From assembly GCA_963971225.1 (NCBI GenBank), contig OZ020270.1:28333123-28397122 (forward strand): 64,000 bases of DNA, given 5' to 3'. The notes below the pieces were generated by a model that saw only the letters and a list, made by a program, of their open reading frames with translations, made no database searches and was not told where the DNA came from. The position numbers and the translations under genes are program-made. Each line of letters begins with the position of its first letter. The stretch's first letter is position 1. Below, one piece after another: positions 20,401 through 32,195 of this stretch. Source of the DNA: Melieria omissa (lineage: Eukaryota > Arthropoda > Insecta > Diptera > Ulidiidae).

Positions 20401-21420
20401 AAATAGTCCATGTATTCGTCCAAGTATTCTTCGTTTTGAATAGCTTCTTGTTGTAGCCTACGAATGGTTTTTTAAAATTCTTGTAATGAAGCTGGTAACT
20501 ACAAGTACTTACGGCTTCGGGACAGCGTTTGCATTTAGTTGTCTTCTTCCATTTCCAGAAGAGATTTCTTCTTTCGAGAAATGGATGGAGCAAACAAACG
20601 GCGTCTTGGGTAGGTCACTGAGGTTCACACCGCACGCAGTAATCCACCGTTCACGCATGGAGGGTATTGTGGGGAAACAGAAAAACGTTACCGCACTATT
20701 ATGGCAAATAGAACGAGTATTGTGACAACCGTTAAAGCAACAACTCATATTGTATTTTATATTAATTATTAAAATTGAACTTATTGCAATTTCTCAACCA
20801 CCTACGCTGCGTAATTAAAGAACCGTTATTTGTTTGTTTGCTTTCACTTCTTAGAATCAGCAGAGTTATAGAAATGGACTAGATTGCCAAGTTGCATTGT
20901 TTACATTTGAAGTTTGAAAAAAAACGGAGCTTAAAAACAACCCACCAAGCAAAATGTGGGAAATAGGCAACTATCGTCAGTGCCAACAAATTGGCGACTC
21001 ACCGATTAATTGGCACGGCGACAAATTACAAAAACAGTTTGTTTTCTAGTACTTTAAAATATCGAATTGAACTATGTTTTGTATTTCAGTGAGAGTGATC
21101 GTAATTGAACAATTTTTATTCATTCGTCAACGGTTGATTCAAGCCTAAAACATAAAACACCAAAACTATAAGTATGATGAGTTCATTGCGGAAAATATAC
21201 ACACGGAACTAATACATATTCACATTTTGAGAATCTAAACCCAAAAACCTAAACAAAATACATTTCAATTTTGTTGACGTATGAAAATGTTCAAGGGATT
21301 TTCTAACAACAGTACGGTAGCACATTTTCAAAGAAGAACGTCAGAAACAGGTTTAGTGTCAGATGTGCAACATGGCGGCTGAGAAGAAGCAACGGCTCTA
21401 CCTTCTATTTTTGTATCATG
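17412..21420 (-). mobile_element. P-superfamily element P2, copy 1, complete
   Basis: It is 4,009 bp with inverted ends CATGATACAAATATAGAAGG (left), continuing TAGAACCG, and the same with two mismatches in 28 bp at the right. A second inverted block with GACACTAAACCTGTTT lies about 40 bp in from each end. The 8-bp duplication GTGACAAC flanks it (17404-17411, 21421-21428). CATGAT ends, 8-bp duplications, an internal inverted repeat and a THAP transposase with introns are the hallmarks of the P superfamily. It inserted into the 5' LTR of element A. Confidence 0.93.
17550..20748 (-). CDS. P2 transposase, seven predicted exons, apparently intact
   Basis: Predicted exons on the minus strand are 20748-20513, 20457-20395, 20328-20248, 20031-19142, 18929-18426, 18343-18186 and 18131-17550. 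Every intron is GT-AG and every phase fits, giving 838 codons including the stop. Exon 1 is a THAP domain (CCFNGCHN, FFCFP, RWITACG, VCSIHF, AVPKP). Exon 4 has the coiled coil (ELAELKEKNSVLELKL) and the RNase H-like core with LSFDEM and VSDLGSEN (catalytic Asp residues). Exon 5 carries the insertion domain and LENFFSTIRAKGG (third acidic residue). Exon 7 carries FAGYIVTKM. The family excises and joins P DNA in the nucleus using GTP. Whether this copy is active is untested. The D. melanogaster protein is 751 residues, so this one is somewhat longer. Confidence 0.85.
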
Positions 21421-22334
21421 GTGACAACCCTGACGGACGAGGAAAGAGGAAGGAGAAAACGGACGCCGACGGGTAGAACGAAACTGACTGTGAAGGCGCG
21501 CGCACGTCAACATCTAAATAACTAAAGTGAACTGAAATACGAACTGAATTGAAATTACTCGAATTAAATTGTGCTTAAATCGAATTGTACTTGAATTAAA
21601 TTGTAAAATAAATCCCACAACGCACAACTTGGTGTCAGAAGTGGGATAGAAGGCCGTACGACGCGTTTTTCGTTCGTGTGCTCAGAAAACGTTGTTGAAA
21701 TTAAAAAAAAATAAAAAAAAAATAAAAAAATAAAACTGAACAGCGTTTAATACTGCATTCCAGGCGTTATTATTGAATTGCATTGCCAATTCGCGTCAGA
21801 CTGAACAAAGTGTGAAAGCAAAAAGAGCGGAAATTGGATAGAAAAATTTGAAAATTTCACGACACCGGCACATACAAATTTGCCGTACTTCAAAGTGCAT
21901 GCCTAAAAGAATGCTTGGAAAAGCATTCGTGCATAGAAAAGCATTCAGCACAGAGTGCTTTATCGTTTCAATACGAACAGCAATAAACTCTCCCAAAAAA
22001 CAACTACTACAACAACAGAAACAGCACAACCACAAAAAAACAATAGAAACAGAAAACACAAACAATCAAAACATACTAGAATGTCAAAAAGAAGCTATCA
22101 TAACCCTGCAGGAAATGTAACCAGGGACTTAACTATTATAAGTTTTTTAAGAAATTAATTGCAATGTAACTTTTACAATGCAACATAAATTTTATTTGTT
22201 GATTATAATTATTATTTGCGACACTTAATTTTTACGTTGCATAATAACTGTTATGAGAAATAAATATTTTTTTCATTCTCGATAATTATTATTTTGGGAT
22301 TTTTTTATTTACGTTGCCTCATAACTTATATCTA

Positions 22335-22478
22335 TGTGGGGTCGGATGCAAAGGCCACCAGAAGCGGACGAATGTACTAAAGGAACCACCTTGTACGGCA
22401 GACTTGGACAATGACAACCCTGTACGGACGGACTCGGACAGTGACGACCCTGCACGGACGGACTCGGACAGTGACAAC
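22335..22478 (+). repeat. element A 5' LTR, first part (copy 2)
   Basis: The duplicate of 17268-17411 produced by tandem duplication I, ending at the GTGACAAC target of P2. Confidence 0.88.
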
Positions 22479-25400
22479 CATGATACAAATATAGAAGGTA
22501 GAACCGCTGTAATTTGTTTTGACACTAAACCTGTTTATTGACGTTTCTCGTATTTGTCAATAGCTTGGGTCGTGATGCCACTTCGTTGTAATACTTAATT
22601 AGGGCTATTTAAGGTTCTAAGGATTTTTAGATCTTTTTTGAAATAAACACGAACATTTCAATGTGACTAGTACATTTTGTTTAGTAATATTATGAACTGT
22701 TAGACAATCAACAACGCAATAAATAATACAAAGGTAAATTATTATGTAATTGTTTTTTTTTGAATTTCTTATTAATATTCATTTTTTTTTGTGTTTTCAA
22801 ATTGCTGTTTAAAAACCGTATCCTAAAAAATGTTCGGCCTAAAAAGAAACGTTTCGCAACACGTTGCTCTAAAACCGTGCAATTTTGACTGTTAGTTAAT
22901 AACTGTTCCATGTAGTTTGGTGTTTCCACCAAACTTTCACCGTTAATTTTGGTGAAAATGGTATTTAAAATTTGTAAAATTTGCAGGAATTCCGGAGTTG
23001 GCTTATGTAATCCCCCCTCTGAAAGGAGATTAACGTATGTATAGCTTTCATCGCCGCCAGACGACGTCCGAAACCCGTAGTTTGCAAGTTTCATTTTGGT
23101 GACGATGTACCCAGCAAAATTTTCGAGACCGTCGAATTCGACATCGCTCAATGGTGTTACTTCCTCCATTAAGGTGTCATGTTCTTGCTGATCTTCGAAC
23201 TGTGAAGGATTATTAAATGAGTTAAAGAAGAAAAAGAATGGATTTACATCAAGCTGCTCTTCTGTCGAAATGTCCTCGGTGTCGAAAACATCTCTAAAGA
23301 TGCTGTGGCTCAGAACTTGATCTGAGTCCGGAACAGTAATGCCAAGTACATCATCATTAGTTGATTGCGCATTAGCTTCACTGCAGAGTATGTGTTTAAT
23401 CCGTCCTAGGTACAGAAATATATTGTTACAAGAACAAAGAAACAGAGAATAATACTTTTTTTTTTATAAATTATGGAAGAACACTACCTAGTAGAATGCC
23501 GCGAAACCGATACTTGAATTCAAGCGGCGACGGATGGTCATGTAGACCGCCTTTGGCTCGTATTGTACTGAAAAAGTTTTCCAGACAGTCTTGATTTAAT
23601 CTTGCAGTAAGTATATATGAAATATTGTGGTGCTCCAATAAGTATTTATGAAGCAGCGGCAACGCATTATTGTTTTGCAAAATGCCCCTTTGGAACGGCA
23701 AAAGATTTGCAGATAGCCGAAATGGTAATAAATTTGGCACGATGGTGTTCATTTTTTGAAGCACTTGCATTTGCTCTGGTAGAGACCTGCCAAATGCTTT
23801 GCTCAATGGGCGTGAGTCGTTCTGGGCGCTTGTGTTAAAAATGTCAAACCAATCGTTAAATAATTGGAACATTTCAGAACACTCCATAAATGCCGATGCG
23901 TCCTGGCATAAACCCAATTGCACATATCTTTTAAATGCCGTGGCAATGGTATGCGAAAATAGCTTTGTCGCATATTTTACTTTTTGCCGCGCTATTGGAA
24001 AGACGTTAAATGTTACATAAGAAAACATGTCGAACATATCTGTGAGCACAAGGAATAACCGCCAATGAATGTTTCACTCGCCAAAATCTAGGCAGCTAAT
24101 CCCTTATGTCAGGCAATTATTTTAAAAGCAAAACTGCTCTCCTGAAAACTTCCCAAATACTTTGGCTGTTATTCCTTATATATAGAGTATTATTGAAAAA
24201 TACCTGCGCCTTTGACATGTAGTAGTTCCAGTGACATTGATTTTGTAATGCTTAGGTCTGTATTTGATAATTTAAGAAGGTCTTCTACGCAAGTTTTCTT
24301 TAAAAAAGTGGATTTATATAAAAATCCATTATCGACAAAATGATTCCTAAGTAGCTTGATTAGGTGGGGGACGTCAGCAAACACATGTATTCGTTTTTCC
24401 TCTGAGGAAGGGTGCTGGAAATATGGAGTTTCTGTAGTGATCCCCATAGATTTCCACAGCTGTTGGTTTTCGGATCCCAAATCACTAACTGCCGCCACAA
24501 CAGTGTATCCAATTGCGTATAGCTCCGATATGATAGATGCAACTATGGTGGCAGTCATTTTGCAGTCATATCGGTAGAATACAGGCTGCTTCCATCGGCC
24601 AAGCAATCCCCGCACCATTGCTACCTGAACTAATTTTTTCGGCCCCAGGATAACGTCACCTTTCCGGTCGTATGCCCACTCCTCGCGACACTTCATCTCA
24701 TCGAAAGATAAAACGCATAGCTTTTGTTCAAGTGGCAAATCAAGAGACTTCATGAGGGAGAGAGTATGCGCCTGCAGTCCCGGCTCAACGCAAAGTTTTG
24801 AGGCCCATCGCCGTAATGTCGTTAGAGACGGTAGCGGGAAATTTTGTTTCCTCAACAGTTTGTAGCAGCGCGGTCCTGCCGAATATATGCACGTTGCATA
24901 GGCTATATCCTCTAACGTGTACCGCGGCGATTTGAAGTCATTGCTGAGTAAATGAAGCTGATTTTCGGTTAATACCCGTTTTTCAGGAGTTGCATTCCTC
25001 AGCTTCAACTCGAGAACTGAATTTTTTTCTTTTAGTTCTGCAAGTTCCTTCTCAAGCTTCCAGTTTTTCAAAACGTTTGCGTCAAGAGATTCACTGTTAC
25101 CAGAAAATAGTTACAGTTGTAAATTATATTAGAAGGAAGTTAACATTGCATATGAACAATGCCATACAGAGTTAAAGGAGGCTACATGGATGAATGTTGT
25201 GGTCTTATATTTTTGTAGGTCGAAAGGTAGAAACGAAACCCAATGAGACATTTGCAGTAGGTACTCTGTTGCTTTTTATCGATGAAATCTATAAAAATCT
25301 GAGACTTACTCTGTTTGCGTTGCGATACTTGTGTACCCCTTTCTTATTATCTTCTTCGCAACTGATCGTGGCTCGTCGTCTCCTTGTTGCCTAGGTTAAA

Positions 25401-26483
25401 ATTTTGAAGTGCAATTATTCTTAATTTCTTGCGCAACTTAAACTAAAATTACATACCCTTCTAAATAGTCCATGTATTCGTCCAAGTATTCTTCGTTTTG
25501 AATAGCTTCTTGTTGTAGCCTACGAATGGTTTTTTAAAATTCTTGTAATGAAGCTGGTAACTACAAGTACTTACGGCTTCGGGACAGCGTTTGCATTTAG
25601 TTGTCTTCTTCCATTTCCAGAAGAGATTTCTTCTTTCGAGAAATGGATGGAGCAAACAAACGGCGTCTTGGGTAGGTCACTGAGGTTCACACCGCACGCA
25701 GTAATCCACCGTTCACGCATGGAGGGTATTGTGGGGAAACAGAAAAACGTTACCGCACTATTATGGCAAATAGAACGAGTATTGTGACAACCGTTAAAGC
25801 AACAACTCATATTGTATTTTATATTAATTATTAAAATTGAACTTATTGCAATTTCTCAACCACCTACGCTGCGTAATTAAAGAACCGTTATTTGTTTGTT
25901 TGCTTTCACTTCTTAGAATCAGCAGAGTTATAGAAATGGACTAGATTGCCAAGTTGCATTGTTTACATTTGAAGTTTGAAAAAAAAACGGAGCTTAAAAA
26001 CAACCCACCAAGCAAAATGTGGGAAATAGGCAACTATCGTCAGTGCCAACAAATTGGCGACTCACCGATTAATTGGCACGGCGACAAATTACAAAAACAG
26101 TTTGTTTTCTAGTACTTTAAAATATCGAATTGAACTATGTTTTGTATTTCAGTGAGAGTGATCGTAATTGAACAATTTTTATTCATTCGTCAACGGTTGA
26201 TTCAAGCCTAAAACATAAAACACCAAAACTATAAGTATGATGAGTTCATTGCGGAAAATATACACACGGAACTAATACATATTCACATTTTGAGAATCTA
26301 AACCCAAAAACCTAAACAAAATACATTTCAATTTTGTTGACGTATGAAAATGTTCAAGGGATTTTCTAACAACAGTACGGTAGCACATTTTCAAAGAAGA
26401 ACGTCAGAAACAGGTTTAGTGTCAGATGTGCAACATGGCGGCTGAGAAGAAGCAACGGCTCTACCTTCTATTTTTGTATCATG
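22479..26483 (-). mobile_element. P-superfamily element P2, copy 2
   Basis: 4,005 bp, with the same ends and the same GTGACAAC flanks (22471-22478, 26484-26491) as copy 1. It arose by duplication of the whole region, not by an independent insertion, because the surrounding LTR and flank are duplicated too. Confidence 0.93.
22708..25810 (-). CDS. P2 transposase, copy 2 with altered C-terminal tail
   Basis: It has the same exon plan as copy 1: THAP exon from 25810, core exon within 24190-25093, insertion-domain exon within 23471-24049 and last exon ending at 22708. All catalytic blocks are present. Two differences stand out. One residue in the core is Val instead of Leu (LVQVAM). An indel in the poly-T tract near 22750-22760 changes the frame of the last ~20 residues, giving an earlier stop. 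The altered tail lies after the last recognisable family motif, so function may be unaffected. Confidence 0.8.
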
Positions 26484-26491
26484 GTGACAAC

Positions 26492-26719
26492 CCTGCACGG
26501 ACGGACTCGGACAATGACAACCCTGACGGACGAGGAAAGAGGAAGGAGAAAACGGACGCCGACGGGTAGAACGAAACTGACTGTGAAGGCGCGCGCACGT
26601 CAACATCTAAATAACTAAAGTGAACTGAAATACGAACTGAATTGAAATTACTCGAATTAAATTGTGCTTAAATCGAATTGTACTTGAATTAAATTGTAAA
26701 ATAAATCCCACAACGCACA
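26492..26719 (+). repeat. element A 5' LTR, second part (copy 2), next to leader
   Basis: It continues the LTR after P2 and includes the sequence GGCGCGCGCACGTC, which is the uninterrupted version of the site where errantivirus B inserted in the 3' LTR. It ends AAATAAATCCC...CGCACA. Copy 1 of this part is 21429-21626. Confidence 0.88.
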
Positions 26720-26722
26720 ACT

Positions 26723-26740
26723 TGGTGTCAGAAGTGGGAT
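26723..26740 (+). other. element A primer binding site, tRNA-Leu-like
   Basis: TGGTGTCAGAAGTGGGAT three bases after the LTR. Its complement matches the 3' end expected of a leucine tRNA with CCA. A duplicate is at 21630-21647. Confidence 0.7.
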
Positions 26741-27055
26741 AGAAGGCCGTACGACGCGTTTTTCGTTCGTGTGCTCAGAAAACGTTGTTGAAATTCAAAA
26801 AAAAAAAAAAAAAAATAAAACTGAACAGCGTTTAATACTGCATTCCAGGCGTTATTATTGAATTGCATTGCCAATTCGCGTCAGACTGAACAAAGTGTGA
26901 AAGCAAAAAGAGCGGAAATTGGATAGAAAAATTTGAAAATTTTGGTGGAATTTTAGTTAATCGCATTTTAAGGCAAATTCGGTGGCAAGTGAATTTAAAG
27001 TGGTACACAGCGGTAGCGCAGCAGAAAAGAAACGAACAAATTCTTCGATCTAGCA

Positions 27056-27199
27056 GTGATGTGACCGGTACAAAGTCACGCCACGATACCGTTACAGTAG
27101 TGACGCGACCGGTACAAAGTCACGCCACGATACTGTTACAGTGGTGACGCGACCGGTACAAAGTCACGCCACGATACAGTTACAGTAGTGGCGCGACCA
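27056..27199. repeat. 44-bp tandem repeats in the leader of element A
   Basis: Three full units and part of a fourth: GTGACGCGACCGGTACAAAG then TCACGCCACGATAC.GTTACAGT. This tract lies within the 285 bp deleted from duplication copy 1. Confidence 0.85.
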
Positions 27200-27299
27200 A
27201 AAGACGCGAGTAGTGACGCGAGCTGCGTCACGACACCGGCACATACAATTACGCGCAAACGCAAAAGCGTACGGTGCACAGTGCGTGGAAAGTGCTAGA

Positions 27300-27860
27300 A
27301 AAAGCGCAAAGTGGAAACAATTAGCATCCAGCAGTGCTTATGGGCTCAGCAGCCACAGCAACAACAGCGAATCGTGACGTATGAGCTTGTATGTATACAC
27401 GGCGCCAGCAGCAACAGAAACAACAACACGGTGCCAACATCAGCAGTGACAGCAATAGCGGCGCAGATGCTCGACGCAACAACAGCAATAACAACGTAGA
27501 CGTGCGTGCACGTATGCAGCGCCAGCTTCAGCTGCGACAACAGCAATAGCGGCGCAGATGCTTGGGCGCATACACAGCGCCAGCATCAGCAGCGACAACA
27601 ACAGCAATAACAACGTAGACGTGCGTGCACACATGCAGCGCCAGCTTCAGCTGCGACAACAGCAATAGCGTAGACGCTTGGGCGCATACGCAGCGCCAGC
27701 ATCAACAGCGACAACAACACCAATAACAACGTAGACGTGCGTGCGCATATGCAGCGACAACAGCAATAGCGGCGCAGACGCTTGGGCGCATAGCAGCGCC
27801 AGCATCAACAGCGACAACACCAACAACCATACAGCTGCCACAACTACAGCAGTGGGTGCT
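27300..27860. repeat. ~118-bp CAG/CAA-rich imperfect tandem repeats, element A leader
   Basis: AATAACAACGTAGACGTGCG recurs at 27487, 27606 and 27722 (spacing 119 and 116). Between are GCAGCGCCAGC and GCTTGGGCGCATA strings. Minus-strand open frames here are low-complexity consequences of the repeat. Confidence 0.8.
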
Positions 27861-28272
27861 GTACGGCGGTAGACGTTAACATAACACGGATATTGAAGCA
27901 GTAGAGGCCGCGTTGGCACAACAGCAGCGAAAGTGACAGCAGCTTGTCGGTATACAGGGCAGCGCGGGATTATTATTACAGATAAGATTGTTGATTGCGA
28001 ATTGAGATTGATTGATTGATCGAGAATTGTATTGTTCTTAATATACTTATTCCTATTGTACTTAATATTTTGTATAAATCCTAGAACAGTCATAATTCCG
28101 AAACATTGTCACATATTGTTCATAACATACTTATTCCTATTGTACTTAATACTTCGTATAAACCCTAGAATAGTTATAATTCCGAAACATTGTCACGTTC
28201 TTCCGTGCTTTTTGTAATATATTCATACTTGCTTTATAATCCGGATTTCGTGCGCGTGGACTATTAAATAAG

Positions 28273-28607
28273 ATGGACAAGGACAATATTCTTTCTATGA
28301 CGGTACCAGAACTTAAGAACAACTTATTGGAGTTAGGGCTAGCAGTGACAGGCAGGAAGGCGACGTTACAAGACAGATTGTTGGGGCACTATGGTTTCGA
28401 AATGACCGACAACGAGGGCCAGGACAACACAGCATCCGAACTCTCTAGCCCTGGGGCAGTGCGCGGGGCTCCGAGGATTACGTTTACCCTTCGTGACATA
28501 GAAGAATCCATGACATCATTCTCTGGATCGGGTCAACCTACCATCGAGAGATGGTTGGAAGACCTCGAAGATAACGCCACGGCTGTATCGTGGTGCGATT
28601 TATAAAA
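28273..28607 (+). pseudogene. element A gag, N-terminal part
   Basis: The frame opens MDKDNILSMTVPELKNNLLE, a SAP-like motif as in G1 gag, then an acidic linker and TIERWLEDLEDNA at the start of the capsid region. Element C interrupts the gene at ATAC (28608-28611). In the uninterrupted order a TAA codon lies right at the junction (28603-28605), so gag also has a nonsense codon independent of the insertion. Confidence 0.8.
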
Positions 28608-28611
28608 ATAC

Positions 28612-28848
28612 TGTTGCGAAAATTAAAAACGCGTGCTTCTCCTTTGCGAGTCAGAAATCTAATGCTTTATTTTTCTTGTCTTAAGTTACAAATATGCAAC
28701 TACCGCTATGTGATCATTGCTTTTCAATCTCGTATGATCCTACCGTTATAGGTGAGAAGGTAGTTTCACAGGGAAATTGTGAGGACAGTTTCACAGGGGA
28801 ATTGTAAGGGTAGTTTCACAAGGAAGTTGTGAGGGTAATTTCATAACA
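28612..28848 (-). repeat. element C LTR 1
   Basis: 237 bp. On the minus strand it starts TGTTATGAAATTACCC and ends TTTTCGCAACA. Confidence 0.9.
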
Positions 28849-28859
28849 CTACCCCCTCG

Positions 28860-29144
28860 TTAGCTTCGAGCCTCCTGGCCGAAGTCCGTTGCTGCTACAG
28901 AGTTATACAATGCGAGTCGATTGACGTGCAGTGTCTTTATCGCCTTCTTTCCGGGTAGCCGCACCTGATACATCAGATCGCTGACTTTTCTTATCACTGT
29001 TGGCGGTCCGATCCAATCGCTTTGTAGCTTGGGACAGCGTCCTTTAGTTCTGGTAGGCGAATACACCCACACTACCTCACCTGGGTTAAAACATCTCGCT
29101 TTCGAGCGTAGGTCATACCTCTGCTTCATAGCGTTAGCGGTCAA
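28860..29144 (-). pseudogene. element C integrase C-terminal domain, unit 1
   Basis: 94 codons with KQRYDLRSKARCFNPGEVVW, then IGPPTVIRKVSDLMYQV, the GPY/F-type chromatin-binding end of Gypsy integrase. It overlaps the end of the upstream frame by a few bases in another frame, so a one-base shift near the A/T-rich 29140-29165 separates it from the catalytic part. Unit 2 has the same break. Confidence 0.8.
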
Positions 29145-32136
29145 CTGGAGATTTAAATTCTTCTTTTAAATTCTCGACGTACCGTGGTAACTCTATGCTT
29201 TGCGTAGTCGGTGCTCCGAAGATTAGATCCACTGGTAAGCGCAACTCCCAGCCAAAAAGGAGCTGAGCGGGGGACGTTTTTGTAGAACCATGCTCCGAAG
29301 ATCGGTACGTCATCAACGCGAAGGGTAGTAGCCTGTCCCAATTACGCTGGTTCTGGTCAATAAACTTTGCCAAGTAGTCGAGTAGTGTCCGATTAAATCG
29401 CTCCACCATGCCGTCAGATTGGGGCCTCAACGGTGTCGTGCGAGTCTTCTCTGCTCCGAGCACTTCCATGGCACATCGAAATACTTCGGATTCAAAATTG
29501 CGCCCCTGGTCTGAGTGAAGAACGTGCGGTACACCGTATCGAGAAAATACCTCACTAGCCAGGGCATGCGCAATAACTTCGGCAGTCTGGTCAGGCAATG
29601 ATAGACACTCTGGCCACTTAGTAAAATAGTCCATTACGACCGCTATGTACCGATTCCCGGCATCCGTTTTTGGTAGGGGGCCCAGAATGTCAATAGCCAT
29701 ACGCTCGAATGGCGCGCCGACCATAGACGGCTGCAACTTTCCTACAGTTAGTTGTCCCGGACCTTTTCTAGCGGCGCAAACATAACAGACCGCACACCAT
29801 CGCTTCACGTCGCTCGTCATACCTATCCAGTAATAACGCTGTCTCACTTTTTGCAATGTTTTGTGCACTCCTAGGTGACCACCCGTGACCCCGTCGTAGA
29901 GCTGTTTGATGACTCCGTCCCTGCAGTCCCTAGGCAGGATTGGTACCATACGCTGCTCCTCGCCGTTTAGCCAGAGACAGGTCCTCGGGTAAGATGATGC
30001 TACCGCACCAGACTGGTCGCTGACAATTTCAACATCGTGGGCTTGACCTAGGACAGTTCCTGCTGGAAGTTCGACTGGTTGTAAGTTGGCGTTGATGATT
30101 CGTATGGGCGTGGTTGCTTGTTGTGAATTTGACAGAGTCCGGCCAACGACTACGCCATCTGGTAAACTGCTTTCACACGTAGATGCTATCAAAACGGTCG
30201 GGGCATCATTTCTGGTAGGGCACGGCACCTGAATAAAGATGTTGGAGCGGGCGGGTAATTGTACCGGCGCACTCAGAACGACGAGATCTTTTCTAGGATG
30301 CGGTGGAGTGGATAACGGCACTGCTCCCCACGAGAATTCCATCCGGACATCTCTGAGATTGATAGTAGCTTGATACGCAAATAAAAAGTCGAGTCCCAAA
30401 ATAGCGGGAGTGTTGGCGTCGATAACCAGAAAAATTTGCTCAAAGCTATGTTGACCCAAATAAAATTTTAATGTCGTCTCTCCCGTAGCGAAGAATTCTC
30501 CCCCTCCGGCCGCAAGTAGACGATGACACCGTGATAGAATGTGGTTTTCGCGCGGGATCAGGTGAGCCGGAATAAGGGATACTGCCGCTCCAGTATCAAC
30601 GATGAAATCGCTAGGCGAGCCCTGGAGTATGGCGCGCACAGAAAGGCCGTGCTTCCCAACAGCACCTATGCAGTGTGACGATGGGTGTTGGTTGCTTGCT
30701 GTTGAGAGGGAATTGTTGGCTTCGGTAGATGACGGGTGAAAGGGGGGTATTTTGACAGATGAGGCGGGAAGCGGCGAATTCAAAATTCGTCGACTTTCGC
30801 TCCCCAAAGCCGACAATTCCTCGTTTTCCTGTCGATTGTCAAAATTGCTGGCGCTGCGTTGGCGTTGCTGATTCCGCGGCTGCACCACAGGCTCGCCAAT
30901 GGTGTACATAGGCCTTGAACGATTACGCTCCGTTCTGGCGAAAATGTCTTGGGCTGCTGTCAGAGCGGCTTGGATCGAATGGGGCTGGCCCGCAACTACT
31001 AACCTCATCAGCTCTGAATCACGAAGGCCATCGATGAACTGGTTTTTCCGAGTTTCCACCACAAAAAGAGGCGGCGCTGAAGGAAATGCGGCCGATGCCA
31101 GCACCTCCAAGGCAGTTGCGTACTCAGTTAAGCTTTCTTTGGGACCTTGCATACGTCGTTTAAACTCATGGAAGCTTACCTGAGCAGGCACAGTGAACCT
31201 CTCTTGGAGAAGTTGTCTTAATTGTTCCCAGGTCGGAGGTGGTGATAAAGGCAAGGTGCTAATCAACCTTGACGCGTCTCCGCGTAGATTAGCAATAACC
31301 GCCATAACCTTTTCTGCTGAAGTCCAACCATAAAAATGAGCTGTGTGCTCAACAAGACATTCGTAATCGGACCATGATGTTTTTCCATCATATGGCGAGA
31401 TATCGTACTGACAAAATGGCCGACGCGATGGCGGTGGTGGCCACGGGGCCGGTGGAGCTGCCAGTGGTGAAATATGGAGAGCGTTTTTGAGTGGATTCGT
31501 AAACGGTTGTTGCCCTACAGACACAACGCCGCGATCACCAAGTGCATTTTGTGTTCGTGGCTGCGAATGTACGTCAGTGCCCTGTTGTTGAGCCACGAAA
31601 TCCCCAATTGTGGCGATGCGTGTTTAGCTCAGTTGAGAGCCTGTAAATGCAAGCGGCGCCGTGGTTGGGATGTGTGTAGCGGCGCAACTGTTAGCCGTAA
31701 TATTAGGATTTACTATCCCGAAGTCTGCAATGGCTGTGCCACCTGCGCTGGTGGCCACAGGAGTGCACACCGGCTGTGCGGCGTGGGTGAAAATTGGCTC
31801 AGCAAAACCGGACGAATTGCGCTGCGATGGCGGCTCGCTCACCACTGTCGTCGCACTGACCGGAGCGCCGTGATTGGACGTAGACACCGCAAAATTTGGT
31901 TGCTGGGCAGCTTCAGCCGTTAAGCGACTCACAACACGTTCTATTCCAGCCATACGAACCTCTAATTCCTGTTTCAGAGCTCGAAATTCATCCCGCAGCT
32001 CCTGAAACTCACGCTGCGACGGTGTACGCTGTGGACGCATCAGGCCCGAAAGTTGGCTGTTCATAAACTCTGTGAAGCTGGAGAACTGCTGTTGGATTCC
32101 GTTCTGAATCTGCTGTTGGAGATGAGTTAGTTCACG
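29134..32136 (-). pseudogene. element C unit 1: gag-protease-integrase frame lacking RT
   Basis: Gag starts with MPLKPRELTHLQQQIQ near 32136 (a frame is open from 32196). One in-frame TAA at 31624-31626 divides it from an 820-codon frame (31596-29134). That frame holds the gag capsid region (SPYDGKTSWSDYECLVEHTA, FKRRMQGPKESLTEYA), protease FIVDTGAAVSLIP near residue 332, and then after GAVASSYPRTC goes directly to the integrase zinc domain (GGHLGVHKTLQKV, CYVCAARK). The integrase core follows: AIDILGPLPKTD, HSDQGRNFES and VERFNRTLLDY (D, D, E). Reverse transcriptase and RNase H are absent without loss of frame. No zinc knuckle is seen in gag. Confidence 0.88.
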
Positions 32137-32195
32137 CGGTTTTAGAGGCATGATTTCGTGGTGGGACCAGAACTCCAGTCCGTTCGAAAAAATCA

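Larger units (their letters stand above)
16806..21877. repeat. tandem duplication I, copy 1 (~5.07 kb)
   Basis: The block runs from inside the solo LTR through the inverted-repeat arm, the 5' LTR of element A with its P element, and the start of the A leader. It is repeated almost identically at 21875-27249. The junction at 21875-21877 shows CAA shared by both partners. This copy lacks about 285 bp of leader (equivalent to 26944-27228) next to the junction. Confidence 0.9.
21875..27249. repeat. tandem duplication I, copy 2 (~5.37 kb)
   Basis: The second copy retains the 285-bp leader piece missing from copy 1 and continues into the A leader and gag. Differences from copy 1 are a few substitutions and homopolymer or short-repeat indels. 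One is a 30-bp LTR unit after the P element (present here, absent in copy 1). Confidence 0.9.

Noticed and set aside
17412..26483. Two independent P element insertions at the same site
   Set aside because: The surrounding LTR, inverted-repeat arm and part of the solo LTR are duplicated too, so a single insertion was copied by tandem duplication.
17268..26719. The two P-containing LTRs as the 5' and 3' LTRs of one element
   Set aside because: Both are followed by the same primer binding site and leader, and the true 3' LTR (48087-53936) lacks the P element.
27300..28093. Minus-strand Leu/Ala/Val-rich ORFs as secreted or membrane proteins
   Set aside because: They arise from CAG/CAA-rich leader repeats read on the opposite strand.
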